This document shows, one piece after another, positions 50,982 through 62,230 of a stretch of DNA of 64,000 nucleotides. The notes below the pieces were generated by a model that was given only the letters and a program-made list of their open reading frames with translations, did no database searches and had not been told where the DNA came from. A program made the position numbers and the translations under genes. Position 1 is the first letter of the stretch; the number at the start of each line of letters is the position of its first letter. The stretch comes from Gammaproteobacteria bacterium (GTDB taxonomy: Bacteria; Pseudomonadota; Gammaproteobacteria; S012-40), in the NCBI GenBank assembly GCA_015487785.1, contig WFPC01000018.1, positions 1 through 64,000 on the forward strand. Reading direction: 5' to 3'.

Positions 50982-52439
50982 ATGTCCAAGCGTTCGAGCC
51001 GAATGTGCTTTCTCTTGTTGCTGTGCGGGTGGTGTTTTGTCCCCGTGCTCCAGGCCGCCGATCTGGCCTGGGCCAGCAAGGCCGTGGTCAAATTGTTCGT
51101 GACCCAGCAGAGCTGGGATGTCGGCCAGCCATGGTCCAAGGCACGCTCCCGCCAGGGTACCTGCAGCGGTTTCGTCATCGAGCAGGGTATTTTGACCAAT
51201 GCCCATTGTGTCACCGATGCCACCTATATCGAGGTGGAGGTGCCGGGGCTGATGGACAGGCTGGAGGCGCGCGCGGTGGCCATCAACCATCAGATAGACC
51301 TGGCCTTGCTGCAGCCTTTGCAGGCAGAGGGGCTGGCTGGTATCGATCCGGTGGGTTTCGGTGAATTGCCGGCCCTGCGCGAAAAGGTGGTAACGGTGGG
51401 TTATCCCCGAGGAGGTCGGCAGATTTCCTATACCGAGGGAGTGGTCTCGCGCATCGACGTCATGCAGTACACCCACAGTAACATCCCCGCGCCCCTGGTG
51501 CAGACAGATGCCTCCATCAACCCTGGCAATTCCGGTGGACCGGTATTCTCCGACCGCACCGGAGCCTGTCTCGGCGTGGCTACACAAAAGGCCAGCAATG
51601 GCGAGGGTTTGGGTTATTTCATCCCCACCCCCATCATTCGCCAGTTTCTGCGCGATCTGGCTGATGGCCGGGTCGACGGCATACCGGCCCTGGGTGCTTT
51701 TTTCCAGACCCTGGAGAACCCTGCGGCGCGAGCACAACTGGGGCTCGAGCCTGGACACAGCGGTATTCGGGTGCGTGATATCGTCAAGGGGGGCAGTGCT
51801 GATGGTGTGCTGCAGGTGGACGATGTGTTGCTGGAACTCGATGGCCACAGGATCCTCAACGACGGCCGGGTGGTATTCCAGCGTACCGGGCGCATCTGGC
51901 TGGGCTATCATGTGGCACGGCACCAGGTGGGTGAGCGTGTGCGGGTAAAGATTTCCCGCGCCGGGCGTGAGCAAGAGCTGGAGATCGTGTTGCGCCCCTA
52001 CCGGCTCACCTTGATTCCGCGCCTGCCGCGCTACGGTCGGCAAATGCCCTATTATGTGCGCGGCGGTCTGCTATTCGTGGCGGTGGAGCAGCGTTATCTG
52101 TGGAACTGGGGACGTAACTGGCGGATCAAGATTCCGGTATCCCTGGAACGTTATTTGGGAACCATCTACGGTTACGACGATCTGGAGGAGCTGGTGATCA
52201 TCAGCGAGGTGTTCGACGCCTCGGTCAACAAGGGTTATAGCGGTGATATCGAAAACATCCGTGTGTTACGGGTCAACGGGATGAAGATCGCCCGCCTGGA
52301 CGACGTGGCCGCGGCGATGGAAAGCAACCGCGATCCCTACCATGTGATTGAGCTGGAGGGTGATGTGCGCATCGTGCTCGATCGTGAACAGGTGGCGCAG
52401 CAGGAGCAGCAGATTCGCGTCCGTTATGGGATCAAGTGA
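50982..52439 (+). CDS. HtrA-like trypsin-fold serine protease with PDZ
   Basis: The 485-residue protein has a signal peptide (about 1-25, ending L-Q-A-A). A trypsin-like domain follows, with the triad histidine in L-T-N-A-H-C-V, aspartate in Q-I-D-L-A-L-L and serine in G-N-S-G-G-P-V. A PDZ domain (about 240-340) then begins with [12 protein letters not shown], and a second beta-rich PDZ-like part ends the protein. It belongs to the DegP/HtrA-type periplasmic quality-control proteases. ATG 50982 is chosen for the GGGGG upstream. Confidence 0.88.
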   Translation: MSKRSSRMCFLLLLCGWCFVPVLQAADLAWASKAVVKLFVTQQSWDVGQPWSKARSRQGTCSGFVIEQGILTNAHCVTDATYIEVEVPGLMDRLEARAVAINHQIDLALLQPLQAEGLAGIDPVGFGELPALREKVVTVGYPRGGRQISYTEGVVSRIDVMQYTHSNIPAPLVQTDASINPGNSGGPVFSDRTGACLGVATQKASNGEGLGYFIPTPIIRQFLRDLADGRVDGIPALGAFFQTLENPAARAQLGLEPGHSGIRVRDIVKGGSADGVLQVDDVLLELDGHRILNDGRVVFQRTGRIWLGYHVARHQVGERVRVKISRAGREQELEIVLRPYRLTLIPRLPRYGRQMPYYVRGGLLFVAVEQRYLWNWGRNWRIKIPVSLERYLGTIYGYDDLEELVIISEVFDASVNKGYSGDIENIRVLRVNGMKIARLDDVAAAMESNRDPYHVIELEGDVRIVLDREQVAQQEQQIRVRYGIK

Positions 52440-52446
52440 GGCAAAC

Positions 52447-53496
52447 ATGACAGAGACTTCCGCCCGGGTCGCCCTGACCCGCTACAGCCATGGCGCCGGT
52501 TGTGGATGCAAGATCGCGCCGGCCCTGCTGGCGCAGATCCTGCGCAGCGATGGCGCGGCCGAGGCCTTTCCCCGCCTGTTGGTGGGCTATGGCAGCCGCG
52601 ACGATGCCGCGGTGTTCGATTTGGGTGACGGACGCTCGGTGATCAGCACCACCGATTTCTTCATGCCCATCGTCGACGACCCTTTCACCTTCGGTCGCAT
52701 TGCCGCCACCAATGCCATCAGCGATGTCTATGCCATGGGTGGCACGCCCCTGATGGCCATTTCCATTTTCGGTTGGCCCATCGACAAGCTGGCGGCCGAG
52801 GTGGCCAGCGCGGTGATCGAGGGTGGCCGTGCCGCGTGCCGCGAGGCCGGTATTCCCCTGGCCGGGGGACATTCCATCGATGCGCCCGAACCCATCTTCG
52901 GCCTGGCGGTGACCGGTGAGGTGCGCAATGAACACCTGAAGCGCAACGACCGGGCCCGTGCCGGCTGCCGGCTCTATCTCACCAAGCCCTTGGGCATAGG
53001 CATACTCACCACGGCGGAAAAGCAGCGGCGCCTGCGTCCCGAGCATCAGCGTCTGGCGGTGGAAGTGATGTGCCGGCTCAACCGTGTTGGCAGTGCCTTT
53101 GCCGGTCTGGAGGCGGTGACGGCCATGACCGATGTCACCGGTTTTGGCCTGCTGGGGCATCTGCTGGAGATCTGTGAGGGTAGTGGCCTGAGTGCGTGTA
53201 TCGACTATGCCGCGGTGCCACGGTTGGAAGGCGTGGACGAGTATCTTGCCCAGGGTTGCTCGCCGGGGGGAACCCAGCGCAACTTCGACAGCTATGGCCA
53301 CAAGCTCGCGCCCATGGACGATACCCAGCGGCGCTTGTTGTGTGATCCGCAGACCTCCGGTGGCCTTTTGGTGGCGGTGGCGCCGGAAGGCGAGGCGGCG
53401 TTTCTGCGTCTCGCCCGCGAGCAAGGGCTGGAGCTGGCGCCCATCGGCCGGCTGCAGCCGGCCCGCGACGATGGCATCGTGATCGAGGTGGTGTGA
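52447..53496 (+). CDS. selD: Selenide, water dikinase SelD
   Basis: SelD makes selenophosphate for selenocysteine and selenouridine. The 349-residue protein has the active-site loop G-A-G-C-G-C-K-I, with cysteine (not selenocysteine) at the catalytic position. D-D-A-A-V-F and F-M-P-I-V-D-D, then G-G-H-S-I-D and the [10 protein letters not shown] end, complete the family pattern. The next gene, mnmH/selU, starts 3 nt after the stop, so selenophosphate is used for tRNA selenouridine. I find no selA/selB in the window. Confidence 0.96.
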   Translation: MTETSARVALTRYSHGAGCGCKIAPALLAQILRSDGAAEAFPRLLVGYGSRDDAAVFDLGDGRSVISTTDFFMPIVDDPFTFGRIAATNAISDVYAMGGTPLMAISIFGWPIDKLAAEVASAVIEGGRAACREAGIPLAGGHSIDAPEPIFGLAVTGEVRNEHLKRNDRARAGCRLYLTKPLGIGILTTAEKQRRLRPEHQRLAVEVMCRLNRVGSAFAGLEAVTAMTDVTGFGLLGHLLEICEGSGLSACIDYAAVPRLEGVDEYLAQGCSPGGTQRNFDSYGHKLAPMDDTQRRLLCDPQTSGGLLVAVAPEGEAAFLRLAREQGLELAPIGRLQPARDDGIVIEVV

Positions 53497-53499
53497 GGC

Positions 53500-54603
53500 G
53501 TGAGCCTGCCCCTGCGCGACGATTATCGCGAACTGTTTCTAAGTGGCGTGCCCCTGCTGGATGTGCGCGCGCCGGTGGAGTTCGCTCAGGGCGCCTTCCC
53601 CGGTGCGGTCAACCTGCCCCTGCTGGACGACGAGCAGCGCCGTCAGGTGGGTATTCGCTACAAGGAACGGGGCCAGCGCAGCGCCATCGAACTGGGTCAT
53701 GAATTGGTTTCGGGATCGGTGAAGGAACAACGCCTAGCCCGTTGGGCAGCGTTTGTGAGCGCTCACCCCGAGGGTGCCCTGTATTGTTTTCGTGGTGGCT
53801 TGCGCTCGCGCATCAGCCAAGAATGGATCCGCCATCACACGGGCGTGAGCTATCCCCGCATCAAGGGTGGCTACAAGGCCATGCGGCGCTTTCTGCTGGT
53901 CGAGCTGGAACGCGTCATGAGCGAGATACGACCCGTGGTGTTGAGCGGGCGTACCGGCACCGGCAAGACCTTGTTGCTCCGGCACTTGCGTCAGCAGGTG
54001 GACCTGGAAGGCCTGTTTCGGCATCGTGGTTCGGCCTTTGGTCGCCGGGTGCAGGCCCAGCCCAGCCAGATCGACATCGAGAACAGCCTGGCCATCGTGT
54101 TGTTGCGGCATCAGGCCGCCGGCCGGCGCAAGCTGGTGTTCGAGGACGAATCCGGCAATATCGGCTCGCGCCGGGTGCCCGATGCGGTGCTGCGGGCGCT
54201 GGCTGCGGCGCCGGTGGTGGTGTTGCGACGCGATTTTCAGGCGCGGGTGAGCGTGGTGTTCGAGGAATACGTCGACCAGGCTCTGGCGGAGTATCAGCGG
54301 GCGTTGGGGCCCGAGCGTGGTTTCCAGGTCTGGTCGGACAGACTGCTCGATGCCCTGGAGCGTATCCAGCGCCGCCTGGGTGGCGTGCGCTATCGCCAGA
54401 TCCTGGGGGCCATGACCCTGGCGCTGGAGGAACATCGCCAGCATGGGGAACGGACGGGCCACCGCCACTGGATCGCGGCCTTGCTGCGGGAGTACTACGA
54501 CCCCATGTACGACTATCAGCTGAGCAAGAAGGCCGAGCGGGTGGTGTTCGAGGGTGAGCCGGAGGCGGTGCTGGCCTTTTTGCGCAGCCAGGGCCTGGGT
54601 TGA
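53500..54603 (+). CDS. mnmH: tRNA 2-selenouridine synthase (MnmH/SelU)
   Basis: The 367-residue protein has a rhodanese domain (D-V-R-A-P-V-E-F and Cys in L-Y-C-F-R-G-G-L-R-S-R) followed by a P-loop domain (S-G-R-T-G-T-G-K-T) that binds geranylated tRNA. It replaces sulfur with selenium at U34 of some tRNAs, using selenophosphate from SelD just upstream. GTG 53500 starts 3 nt after selD stops. Confidence 0.95.
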   Translation: MSLPLRDDYRELFLSGVPLLDVRAPVEFAQGAFPGAVNLPLLDDEQRRQVGIRYKERGQRSAIELGHELVSGSVKEQRLARWAAFVSAHPEGALYCFRGGLRSRISQEWIRHHTGVSYPRIKGGYKAMRRFLLVELERVMSEIRPVVLSGRTGTGKTLLLRHLRQQVDLEGLFRHRGSAFGRRVQAQPSQIDIENSLAIVLLRHQAAGRRKLVFEDESGNIGSRRVPDAVLRALAAAPVVVLRRDFQARVSVVFEEYVDQALAEYQRALGPERGFQVWSDRLLDALERIQRRLGGVRYRQILGAMTLALEEHRQHGERTGHRHWIAALLREYYDPMYDYQLSKKAERVVFEGEPEAVLAFLRSQGLG

Positions 54604-54666
54604 CGATTTCACCAATGTAGCGAACCGTCGCGCCTGGTGTTAGGTACGTCTGGCGCAATGGTCGGA

Positions 54667-56050
<1,384 letters not shown>

Positions 56051-56064
<14 letters not shown>

Positions 56065-57163
56065 GCTGCGGGTTTCCTCCTTCGTAATGGTCGCGCAATG
56101 GCAGCAGCAGGGTGAACTGGGTGCGGCCGGGCTCGCTCTTGCATTCCACCAGGCCGCCGTGCTGGCCCACCAGGGTCTGGGCAATGGACAGGCCCAGGCC
56201 GGTGCCCTCGGCCCGGCCGGTGACCATGGGATAGAACACCTGGGCCTGCATCTCCTTGGGAATGCCGGGGCCGTTGTCGATGATGTCGATGCGTAGTACC
56301 AGCCGGTGGCGGGTCTGGCCGATGGTGAACTGGCGCTGGGCGCGGGTCTTGAGCACGATGGTACCGTCGTCCTGCAGGGCCTGCCTGGCGTTCTGCACGA
56401 TGTTGAGCACGGCCTGGATGAGCTGGTCCTTGACGCCCAGCAACTCGGGAATGCTGGGGTCGTAGTCGCGCTGGATGCGCAGGCTGGGGGGACTGTCGGC
56501 CAGCACCAGCCGGCGCACGTGTTCCAGTACCTCGTGGATGTTGAGCTTTTGTTGTTCGCTGCGCCGGCTGGGGCCCAGCATGTGGTCCACCAGTTTCTGC
56601 AGGCGGTCGGCCTCGCCGATGATGATGCCGGTATATTCCTTGAGTTCCTCGTTGGGCAGTTCACGCTCCAGCAATTGTGCCGCACCGCGCAGTCCCCCGA
56701 GGGGATTTTTCACCTCGTGCGCCAGGCCGCGCACCAATACCTTCATGGCATGTTGCTGGGCCAGCAGGCTTTCCTCGCGGGCGATGCGCAGCATGCGGTC
56801 GAGTTGTTGCAGTTCCACCAGCAGGGCGTAATCCTCGTTGACATGGGCCAGTGGCGTGAGGGTGCAGTCCACGGTGATCTGCTTGCCCGTCGTGGGCAGG
56901 GGCAGTTCCATTTCCCGCTTGGTGAATTGCTGAGGCTGGGTGAGGCCGCGTTCCAGCGCCTGATGCAGAACCTCGGCACGGGGCAGCAGGTCGGGCAGGC
57001 GTTGACCACCGATACGCTTGGCGCTGACGCCCAGCAGGGTTTCCGCCGCATTGTTGAGATAGCGCACGCGTAGCTCCCGGTCCAGCAACACCACGGCGGT
57101 GGCCAGGTTGTCCAGGATGCTTTGGCAACTGTCGATGCCTTGGTAGTCGGTGGTTGGTTTCAT
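56051..57163 (-). CDS. glnL: Nitrogen sensor kinase NtrB
   Basis: The 370-residue soluble kinase has a PAS domain (about 12-120), the H-box R-G-L-A-H-E-V-K-N-P-L-G-G, N-A-R-Q-A-L in the N-box and G-T-G-L-G-L-S-I-A in the ATP domain. It phosphorylates NtrC under nitrogen limitation, governed by PII. An NtrC dyad lies upstream of the start at 57319, so the operon is likely autoregulated. Confidence 0.96.
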
Positions 57164-57318
57164 GCGAGGGGATCAGCAAGATTCAATCCAGCCCGGCAGG
57201 CTCGTTTCCGGCCTCAAGGGCCGCCTAAAAAAATCTTTTGAAAACAGCTGATTACATGTGGTCTGCGGGAGCGAAAGGTGATTGTTGCCGATCTCGGCCG
57301 TTGTCTTGGCGGGTATTA

Positions 57319-57335
57319 TGCACCTTTTTGGTGCA
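57319..57335. promoter_or_regulatory. Perfect NtrC dyad upstream of ntrB
   Basis: TGCACCTTTTTGGTGCA is a perfect NtrC site (TGCACC-N5-GGTGCA) between ntrB and glnA. It lies about 155 nt upstream of ntrB. It probably represses or activates ntrBC transcription, as at E. coli glnLp. Confidence 0.85.
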
Positions 57336-57355
57336 GGAGGGAAATTGCTGGCTGG

Positions 57356-57387
57356 AAAAGACGACGCCCCGGTGGCCGGGGCGTCGT
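57356..57387 (-). terminator. glnA terminator
   Basis: On the minus strand a 12-bp stem (ACGACGCCCCGG / CCGGGGCGTCGT) with a 3-base loop is followed by CTTTT. It lies 22 nt after the glnA stop. Confidence 0.85.
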
Positions 57388-57409
57388 GTTGCGTGGGACC
57401 GAGGAAGGG

Positions 57410-58810
57410 TCAGACGCTGTAGTACATGTCGAACTCCACCGGATGGGTGGTCATGCGCAGGCGCGTGACTTCTTCCATCTTGAGGTCGATATAGGCGTCG
57501 ATCATGTCGTCGGTGAACACGCCACCTGCGGTGAGGAAGGCGCGGTCGGCATCCAGGGCTTCCAGTGCCTGGTCGAAGGAATGGCACACGGTGGGGATGT
57601 CCTTGGCTTCCTCCGGCGGCAGGTCGTAGAGATCCTTGTCCATGGCGTCACCCGGATGGATCTTGTTCTGGATGCCGTCGAGACCGGCCATGAGCATGGC
57701 CGAGAAGGCCAGGTAGGGGTTGGCGGTGGGATCCGGGAAGCGCACCTCGATCCGGCGGGCCTTCGGGCTGGTGAAGGGGATACGGATGGAGGCCGAGCGG
57801 TTGCGGGCGGAATAGGCCAGCATGACCGGGGCTTCGAAGCCGGGCACCAGACGCTTGTAGCTGTTGGTGGAGGCATTGGTGAAGGCGTTGATGGCGCGGG
57901 CATGCTTGATGATGCCGCCGATGTAGTACAGCGCAGTCTCGGACAGGCCGCCGTAGCCGTCGCCGGTGAACAGATTGTTGCCACCCTTGGCGATGGATTG
58001 GTGTACGTGCATGCCGGAGCCGTTGTCACCCACCAGCGGCTTGGGCATGAAGGTGGCGCTCTTGCCATAGAGGTTGGCCACGTTGTGCACGCAGTACTTC
58101 AGGATCTGGACCTCGTCGGCCTTTCTGACCAGGGTGTTGAACTGGGTGCCGATCTCGCACTGGCCGGCGGTGGCCACTTCGTGGTGATGCACCTCGACCT
58201 TGAGGCCCATTTCTTCCATGGCCATGCACATGGCGCCGCGCATGTCGTGCAGGGAGTCTACCGGGGGCACGGGGAAATAACCGCCCTTGACGCTGGGGCG
58301 GTGGCCCATGTTGCCGTCGGGGAAGACCTTCTCGGAATTCCACTCGGCTTCCTGGGAATCCACCAGGTAGAAGGCACCGCTCATGTTGGCGCCCCAGCGC
58401 ACGTCGTCGAGCACGAAGAATTCGGGTTCGGGGCCGAAGAAGGCGGCATCGCCCAGGCCGGTGGACTTCAGGTAGGCCTCGGCGCGCTTGGCCACGGAGC
58501 GGGGATCGCGCTCATAGCCTTCCATGGTGCTGGGCTCGACGATGTCGCAGCGCAGGATGAGGGTGGTTTCCTCGGCGAAGGGGTCCAGCACCGGGGTATC
58601 GTCGTCGGGCATCAGGATCATGTCGGATTCGTTGATGCCTTTCCAGCCGGCGATGGAGGAGCCATCGAACATCTTGCCTTCGTTCATGACATCCTCGTCG
58701 ACCACGCTGGCCGGGACGGTGACATGTTGTTCCTTGCCGCGGGTGTCGGTAAAGCGAAAATCGACAAATTTAACCTCATGCTCTTTGAGCATCTCTAATG
58801 TTTTGGACAT
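57410..58810 (-). CDS. glnA: Glutamine synthetase type I
   Basis: GlnA makes glutamine from glutamate, ammonia and ATP. The 466-residue protein has [18 protein letters not shown], and the adenylylation site D-L-Y-D-L-P-P-E (class I-beta). An upstream sigma54 promoter and NtrC dyads show nitrogen control, with ntrB and ntrC downstream on the same strand. Confidence 0.98.
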   Translation of the reverse strand: MSKTLEMLKEHEVKFVDFRFTDTRGKEQHVTVPASVVDEDVMNEGKMFDGSSIAGWKGINESDMILMPDDDTPVLDPFAEETTLILRCDIVEPSTMEGYERDPRSVAKRAEAYLKSTGLGDAAFFGPEPEFFVLDDVRWGANMSGAFYLVDSQEAEWNSEKVFPDGNMGHRPSVKGGYFPVPPVDSLHDMRGAMCMAMEEMGLKVEVHHHEVATAGQCEIGTQFNTLVRKADEVQILKYCVHNVANLYGKSATFMPKPLVGDNGSGMHVHQSIAKGGNNLFTGDGYGGLSETALYYIGGIIKHARAINAFTNASTNSYKRLVPGFEAPVMLAYSARNRSASIRIPFTSPKARRIEVRFPDPTANPYLAFSAMLMAGLDGIQNKIHPGDAMDKDLYDLPPEEAKDIPTVCHSFDQALEALDADRAFLTAGGVFTDDMIDAYIDLKMEEVTRLRMTTHPVEFDMYYSV

Positions 58811-58889
58811 TGAGTCTCCTCCATCGTGGGGTTTGTGTTGATGCCCGCCGCTGAAACGGGCACATATCGTTATTTAGGTTGTTGTCTCA

Positions 58890-58904
58890 GCATGTTCTGT
58901 GCCA
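58890..58904 (-). promoter_or_regulatory. Sigma54 promoter of glnA
   Basis: On the minus strand TGGCACAGAACATGC has GG and GC ten bases apart and matches TGGCAC-N5-TTGC in all but one base. It lies 80 nt before the glnA start. Confidence 0.88.
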
Positions 58905-58966
58905 CACGTCAAAGCCGTTGTGATTCATGGGTTTGGCTCTCGGAGCAGGTGGTGCCTCGCTCGTTA

Positions 58967-59003
58967 TGCACCAATCTGGCGCAATATGCACTATTTTGGC
59001 TCA
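58967..59003. promoter_or_regulatory. Two tandem NtrC sites upstream of glnA
   Basis: TGCACCAATCTGGCGCA (58967-58983) and TGCACTATTTTGGCTCA (58987-59003) are NtrC-type dyads whose centres are 20 bp apart. They lie about 80-110 bp upstream of the sigma54 promoter, where NtrC enhancer sites are expected. The second overlaps the stop of the CDF gene. Confidence 0.82.
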
Positions 59004-60146
59004 CTCGAAGCTCAGGGCGATACGGCCGATGTCTGCTTCCTGCTCGATAATGTGTGCGAGCACGTTTTCGATTTGTTGTTTTTGTGGCAGCCAGGCCAGT
59101 GGCAGGGTGATCTCCATTTCGATCTTGCCAGCCAGGTAATGAAGGGTAATACGTTTGATGTGTTCATGGAAGGCTTGATCGCGCCAATAGGGCTGTAGCC
59201 GTTCGAGCAGGCGCGCGCGCAGGGGCAGGTGACTGCTGGGGGTGGTGGTTTCGTCGTCTTCCTGGTCGATGTGCACCACCACGTCGGTGACGCCGTCGAG
59301 GCCGAGCAGCTTGTGGCGCACGGCTTCGCCGATCTGATGACCCTCGGAGACGCTGATGCGGGGGTCCTGCACCAGGATGTGCACGTCCACCAGGGCATGG
59401 CCGCCCATGCTGCGGGTGCGCAGGGAATGGGCGGCCTGTACCCCGTCCACCGACAGGATGGCGGCGCGGATGCGGGCCACCTGGGTTTCGTCCAGGGCGG
59501 TGTCCACCAGTTCCCGCAGGCTGCTCCAGGTGATGTCCCAGCCCACCTTGGCGATCATCAGGCTGACGCCGATGGCGGCCAGGGCGTCGAACATGGGCGC
59601 GCCCAGCATGGCGCCGGCAATGCCCACCAGGGCGATGATCGAGGAGATGGCATCGGTGCGGTGATGCCAGGCATTGGCGATCAGCAGGTTGGCGTTGAGC
59701 CGGCGGCCGCTGCGCAGGGTGTAGTGATACAGCCATTCCTTGATGCCGATGGAGAACAGGGCGGCCGCCAGGGCCCACGCGGTGGGCTCGGTGAGTCGTT
59801 CAGGCTCCAGGATGCGCACCACCGCATCATGACCGATGACGGTGGCCACGGCGATCAGGAAAATACCCAGGCCCACGGTGACCAGGGTCTCGATGCGGCC
59901 ATGGCCATAGGGATGGTCTTCGTCGGCGGCACGCGAGCCATGTTTGGCGGCGAACAACACCACCGCGTCGCTTACCAGGTCGGCCAGGGAGTGTACGCCG
60001 TCGGCCACCAGGGCCTCGGAGTGGCCGATCACCCCCAGTACGATCTTGCCCAGCGCCAGCAGCAGGTTGATCAGTGCCCCCACCACGGTGACCCGGCGCA
60101 TCTCACGATAACGCCGGTCGGCGCTGGCGTGGGGGGATTCAGTCAC
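59001..60146 (-). CDS. Cation diffusion facilitator (CDF) efflux protein
   Basis: The 381-residue protein has six helices and the metal-site motifs H-S-L-A-D-L-V-S-D and H-H-R-T-D-A-I-S-S, followed by a C-terminal cytoplasmic dimerisation domain of about 150 residues, longer than in most CDF proteins. It exports Zn, Fe or Co from the cytoplasm. GTG 60146 overlaps the TusA-like stop by eight bases; GTG 60149 is also possible. Confidence 0.88.
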   Translation of the reverse strand: MTESPHASADRRYREMRRVTVVGALINLLLALGKIVLGVIGHSEALVADGVHSLADLVSDAVVLFAAKHGSRAADEDHPYGHGRIETLVTVGLGIFLIAVATVIGHDAVVRILEPERLTEPTAWALAAALFSIGIKEWLYHYTLRSGRRLNANLLIANAWHHRTDAISSIIALVGIAGAMLGAPMFDALAAIGVSLMIAKVGWDITWSSLRELVDTALDETQVARIRAAILSVDGVQAAHSLRTRSMGGHALVDVHILVQDPRISVSEGHQIGEAVRHKLLGLDGVTDVVVHIDQEDDETTTPSSHLPLRARLLERLQPYWRDQAFHEHIKRITLHYLAGKIEMEITLPLAWLPQKQQIENVLAHIIEQEADIGRIALSFE

Positions 60147-60369
60147 CACCCACCTCGATGCGCAGCACGATCTCGCCGTCGCGCTCGTGACAGCTGAGCA
60201 GGCTATGGCCGTTGATCCGGCACCAGGCGGGGATGTCGTTGCTGGCACCCGGATCGGTGCAGATCACTTCCAGGATGTCCCCCGGCGCCAGATCCTTGAT
60301 CCGGTCCTGGGTGCGGATGACGGGCATGGGGCAGAGCAGGCGGCGGGCATCCAGCCGGTGTTCGCTCAT
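60139..60369 (-). CDS. TusA-family sulfur carrier
   Basis: The 76-residue protein has L-D-A-R-R-L-L-C-P-M-P-V-I-R-T, the TusA/SirA signature with the persulfide-bearing Cys in C-P-M-P. It can pass sulfur to a partner, likely the PP-loop protein whose gene overlaps it by four bases upstream (ATGA). The pair suggests sulfur transfer to tRNA or a cofactor. Confidence 0.9.
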   Translation of the reverse strand: MSEHRLDARRLLCPMPVIRTQDRIKDLAPGDILEVICTDPGASNDIPAWCRINGHSLLSCHERDGEIVLRIEVGGD

Positions 60370-61406
60370 ATGTGCCACTCCGGGGCGATGTCCTGTGGTG
60401 GCAGAGGTGCGACTTCCAGCTCGCGTGAGACGCCGTTGCGATCGGTCACCGCCACTCGTACCCGCGCCTGGTCGCGGCCCTGGCTGAAGCGGGCGGTGAT
60501 GCGTGCGGCCAGTTCCAGCTCTTGCTCGTCGGGCCGGCCATCGATGAGGACCAGCGGTCCGGGGCAACTGGTAGTGTGCATGTGCATGAATTGTCTGCGA
60601 TAACCTTCCATGAATTTGTTTTCTCCCTGTTCCCGGCCGATGATCATCTTGAAGCCCGGGCGCGGCCGCAGGTGGCGGCCCACCTTGAGCAGCATGATGT
60701 CGTCGAGTTCGTAGTCGCGCCGGTCACGGGCCTGCCACAGATCCACCAGGCGGTCGGAATAGCTCTTGTCGGTGAGAAAACAGCAGCCACCGGCGGGCTG
60801 AGCGTAGTCCTTCAGGCCGAAGCGGGCGGCCAGGCGCATCTGCGGCTTGCGGCTGCGACCGCTGAAATCGTGCAGGCGTTCACGGTCTACCCAACCTTCG
60901 CGCTCGGGTAGTGTGGGCGGCAGCAGCTTGGCGCACAAGGGGCGCAGCAGGCGGTCGTTGGCGCCGGATTCACGGGCGATCACCGGCAGGGTGTCGCGCC
61001 GCTGGGACATGGGACGCTGGCCGATCACTTCACCGGTGATGATGAAGTCGAAGCCGTTTTCTTCCATCCATTCCAGGGCCTTGCGCACCATGAAGCCCTT
61101 GCAGTCCAGACAAGGGTTCATGTTGGCGCCATAGCCGTGACGGGGATTGAGCAGAACCGATTTGTATTCCTCCACCACGTCGATGATGTGGAGTTTGATT
61201 CCGAGCTGCTCGGCCACCCACAGGGCATTGTTGCGCTTGGGTTTTTTCTGGTCACGCTTGCGAATGGCATGGGTGTGGCCCTCGACGCAGAAGCCGGTGA
61301 AGAAGTTGATCCCCTCCACGTGGATACCCTGCTCGAGAATGGTCTTGGTGGCCAGCATGGAATCCAGGCCGCCGGAAATCAGCGAAACCGCTTTGCGTTT
61401 GCTCAT
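60366..61406 (-). CDS. PP-loop ATPase, tRNA-thiolation-like
   Basis: The 346-residue protein starts S-L-I-S-G-G-L-D-S-M-L-A-T-K, a PP-loop for adenylating a substrate. Cysteines in N-P-C-L-D-C-K and G-G-C-C-F-L correspond to the catalytic positions of MnmA-like thiouridylases. The C-terminal segment C-P-G-P-L-V-L-I-D-G-R resembles an NFACT-R-type RNA-binding part. The frame and gene order (PP-loop, TusA, CDF, each overlapping) point to a sulfur-relay tRNA or metallocofactor enzyme. Confidence 0.8.
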   Translation of the reverse strand: MSKRKAVSLISGGLDSMLATKTILEQGIHVEGINFFTGFCVEGHTHAIRKRDQKKPKRNNALWVAEQLGIKLHIIDVVEEYKSVLLNPRHGYGANMNPCLDCKGFMVRKALEWMEENGFDFIITGEVIGQRPMSQRRDTLPVIARESGANDRLLRPLCAKLLPPTLPEREGWVDRERLHDFSGRSRKPQMRLAARFGLKDYAQPAGGCCFLTDKSYSDRLVDLWQARDRRDYELDDIMLLKVGRHLRPRPGFKMIIGREQGENKFMEGYRRQFMHMHTTSCPGPLVLIDGRPDEQELELAARITARFSQGRDQARVRVAVTDRNGVSRELEVAPLPPQDIAPEWHI

Positions 61407-61482
61407 GAAGTCGTCGGGATGATAAATCGTCGTGTGCCGGCGGCTATTCTACCAGCAAAGCGGCATCTGGCCACGGCGGTTT

Positions 61483-62055
61483 TCAGTGGCCGCGTCGAGG
61501 CGGACCCTGCTGGGGCGTGGCGCCGGTGACCGCCTGCAGGCTGCGCCGGGCCAGGCGGCTGCCGGTGTCTTGCCACAACTCCATGGCCTCCAGCGGTTCC
61601 AGCCAGGGCGAGGCGCGGTCGAGACGGCGAATGGCATGCAATACATCCATCAGGTCCACAAAACCCTCGGCCAGGCCCTGGTAGAGACTGCCCATGCCGT
61701 TGAGAGCCGATTCGGACAATTGATTATAGGCGCTGCGCCCCAGTTGCACGAAATAGCTGGTTTTCACCCGGCGGCGCTCGGCGCGCCTGGGAAACAGTCC
61801 CGACAACAACAGGCACTGGTCGCCCACGTCGCGCAGGCGTTCACTGCGCATCTGGCCGCTGAGGGTTTGGCTGGTGAGATAGTCCAGTGCCACAGGTTGC
61901 CCGCCCAGGCTGGCGTGCTTGAGGAAACGGATCAGCAGGAAGACCAGGTAGCTCTCCTGCTCCTCGTTGAGGCGGCACTGGCTGCGTTCCTCGGCTTCGC
62001 TCACCAGGGCCTGCCACAGTGCGGTAGCGGTGGGTCGCAACATGAAATCTCGCAT
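61483..62055 (-). CDS. Conserved-looking soluble protein, unknown (190 aa)
   Basis: The protein is helical and soluble, without signal or TM. It starts M-R-D-F-M-L-R-P-T and carries Y-L-V-F-L-L-I-R-F-L and R-V-K-T-S-Y-F-V-Q-L-G-R-S-A-Y. I recognise no family. It ends 76 nt before the PP-loop gene start on the same strand and could be transcribed with it. Confidence 0.55.
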   Translation of the reverse strand: MRDFMLRPTATALWQALVSEAEERSQCRLNEEQESYLVFLLIRFLKHASLGGQPVALDYLTSQTLSGQMRSERLRDVGDQCLLLSGLFPRRAERRRVKTSYFVQLGRSAYNQLSESALNGMGSLYQGLAEGFVDLMDVLHAIRRLDRASPWLEPLEAMELWQDTGSRLARRSLQAVTGATPQQGPPRRGH

Positions 62056-62192
62056 GTCGACTCCTCGTGTTTCAGGCCTGTATCATTCCATCGACGGGCC
62101 GGCTGCAGGGCTTTAGCCGGCCAGCCGCTGTGTCTTTTCCAACATTGTTCCAGGCATGTCTTAACCGGCTGTGAAGAAAGCCATACAACCGG

Positions 62193-62198
62193 TATACT
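62193..62198 (+). promoter_or_regulatory. -10 element for glyQS
   Basis: TATACT lies 33 nt before the glyQ start. The hexamer 17 bases upstream, TGTGAA, is a poor -35, so the call is tentative. Confidence 0.4.
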
Positions 62199-62230
62199 TA
62201 CGCGTCCTTGTCCGTAACCAGCAGAGTACG

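Noticed and set aside
52447-53496. Selenocysteine in SelD
   Set aside because: The catalytic position is an ordinary Cys codon and there is no in-frame TGA.
58835-58860. Hairpin in the glnA leader (TGCCCG / CGGGCA)
   Set aside because: The stem is six pairs with a nine-base loop and no downstream T-run; it is too weak to call an attenuator.
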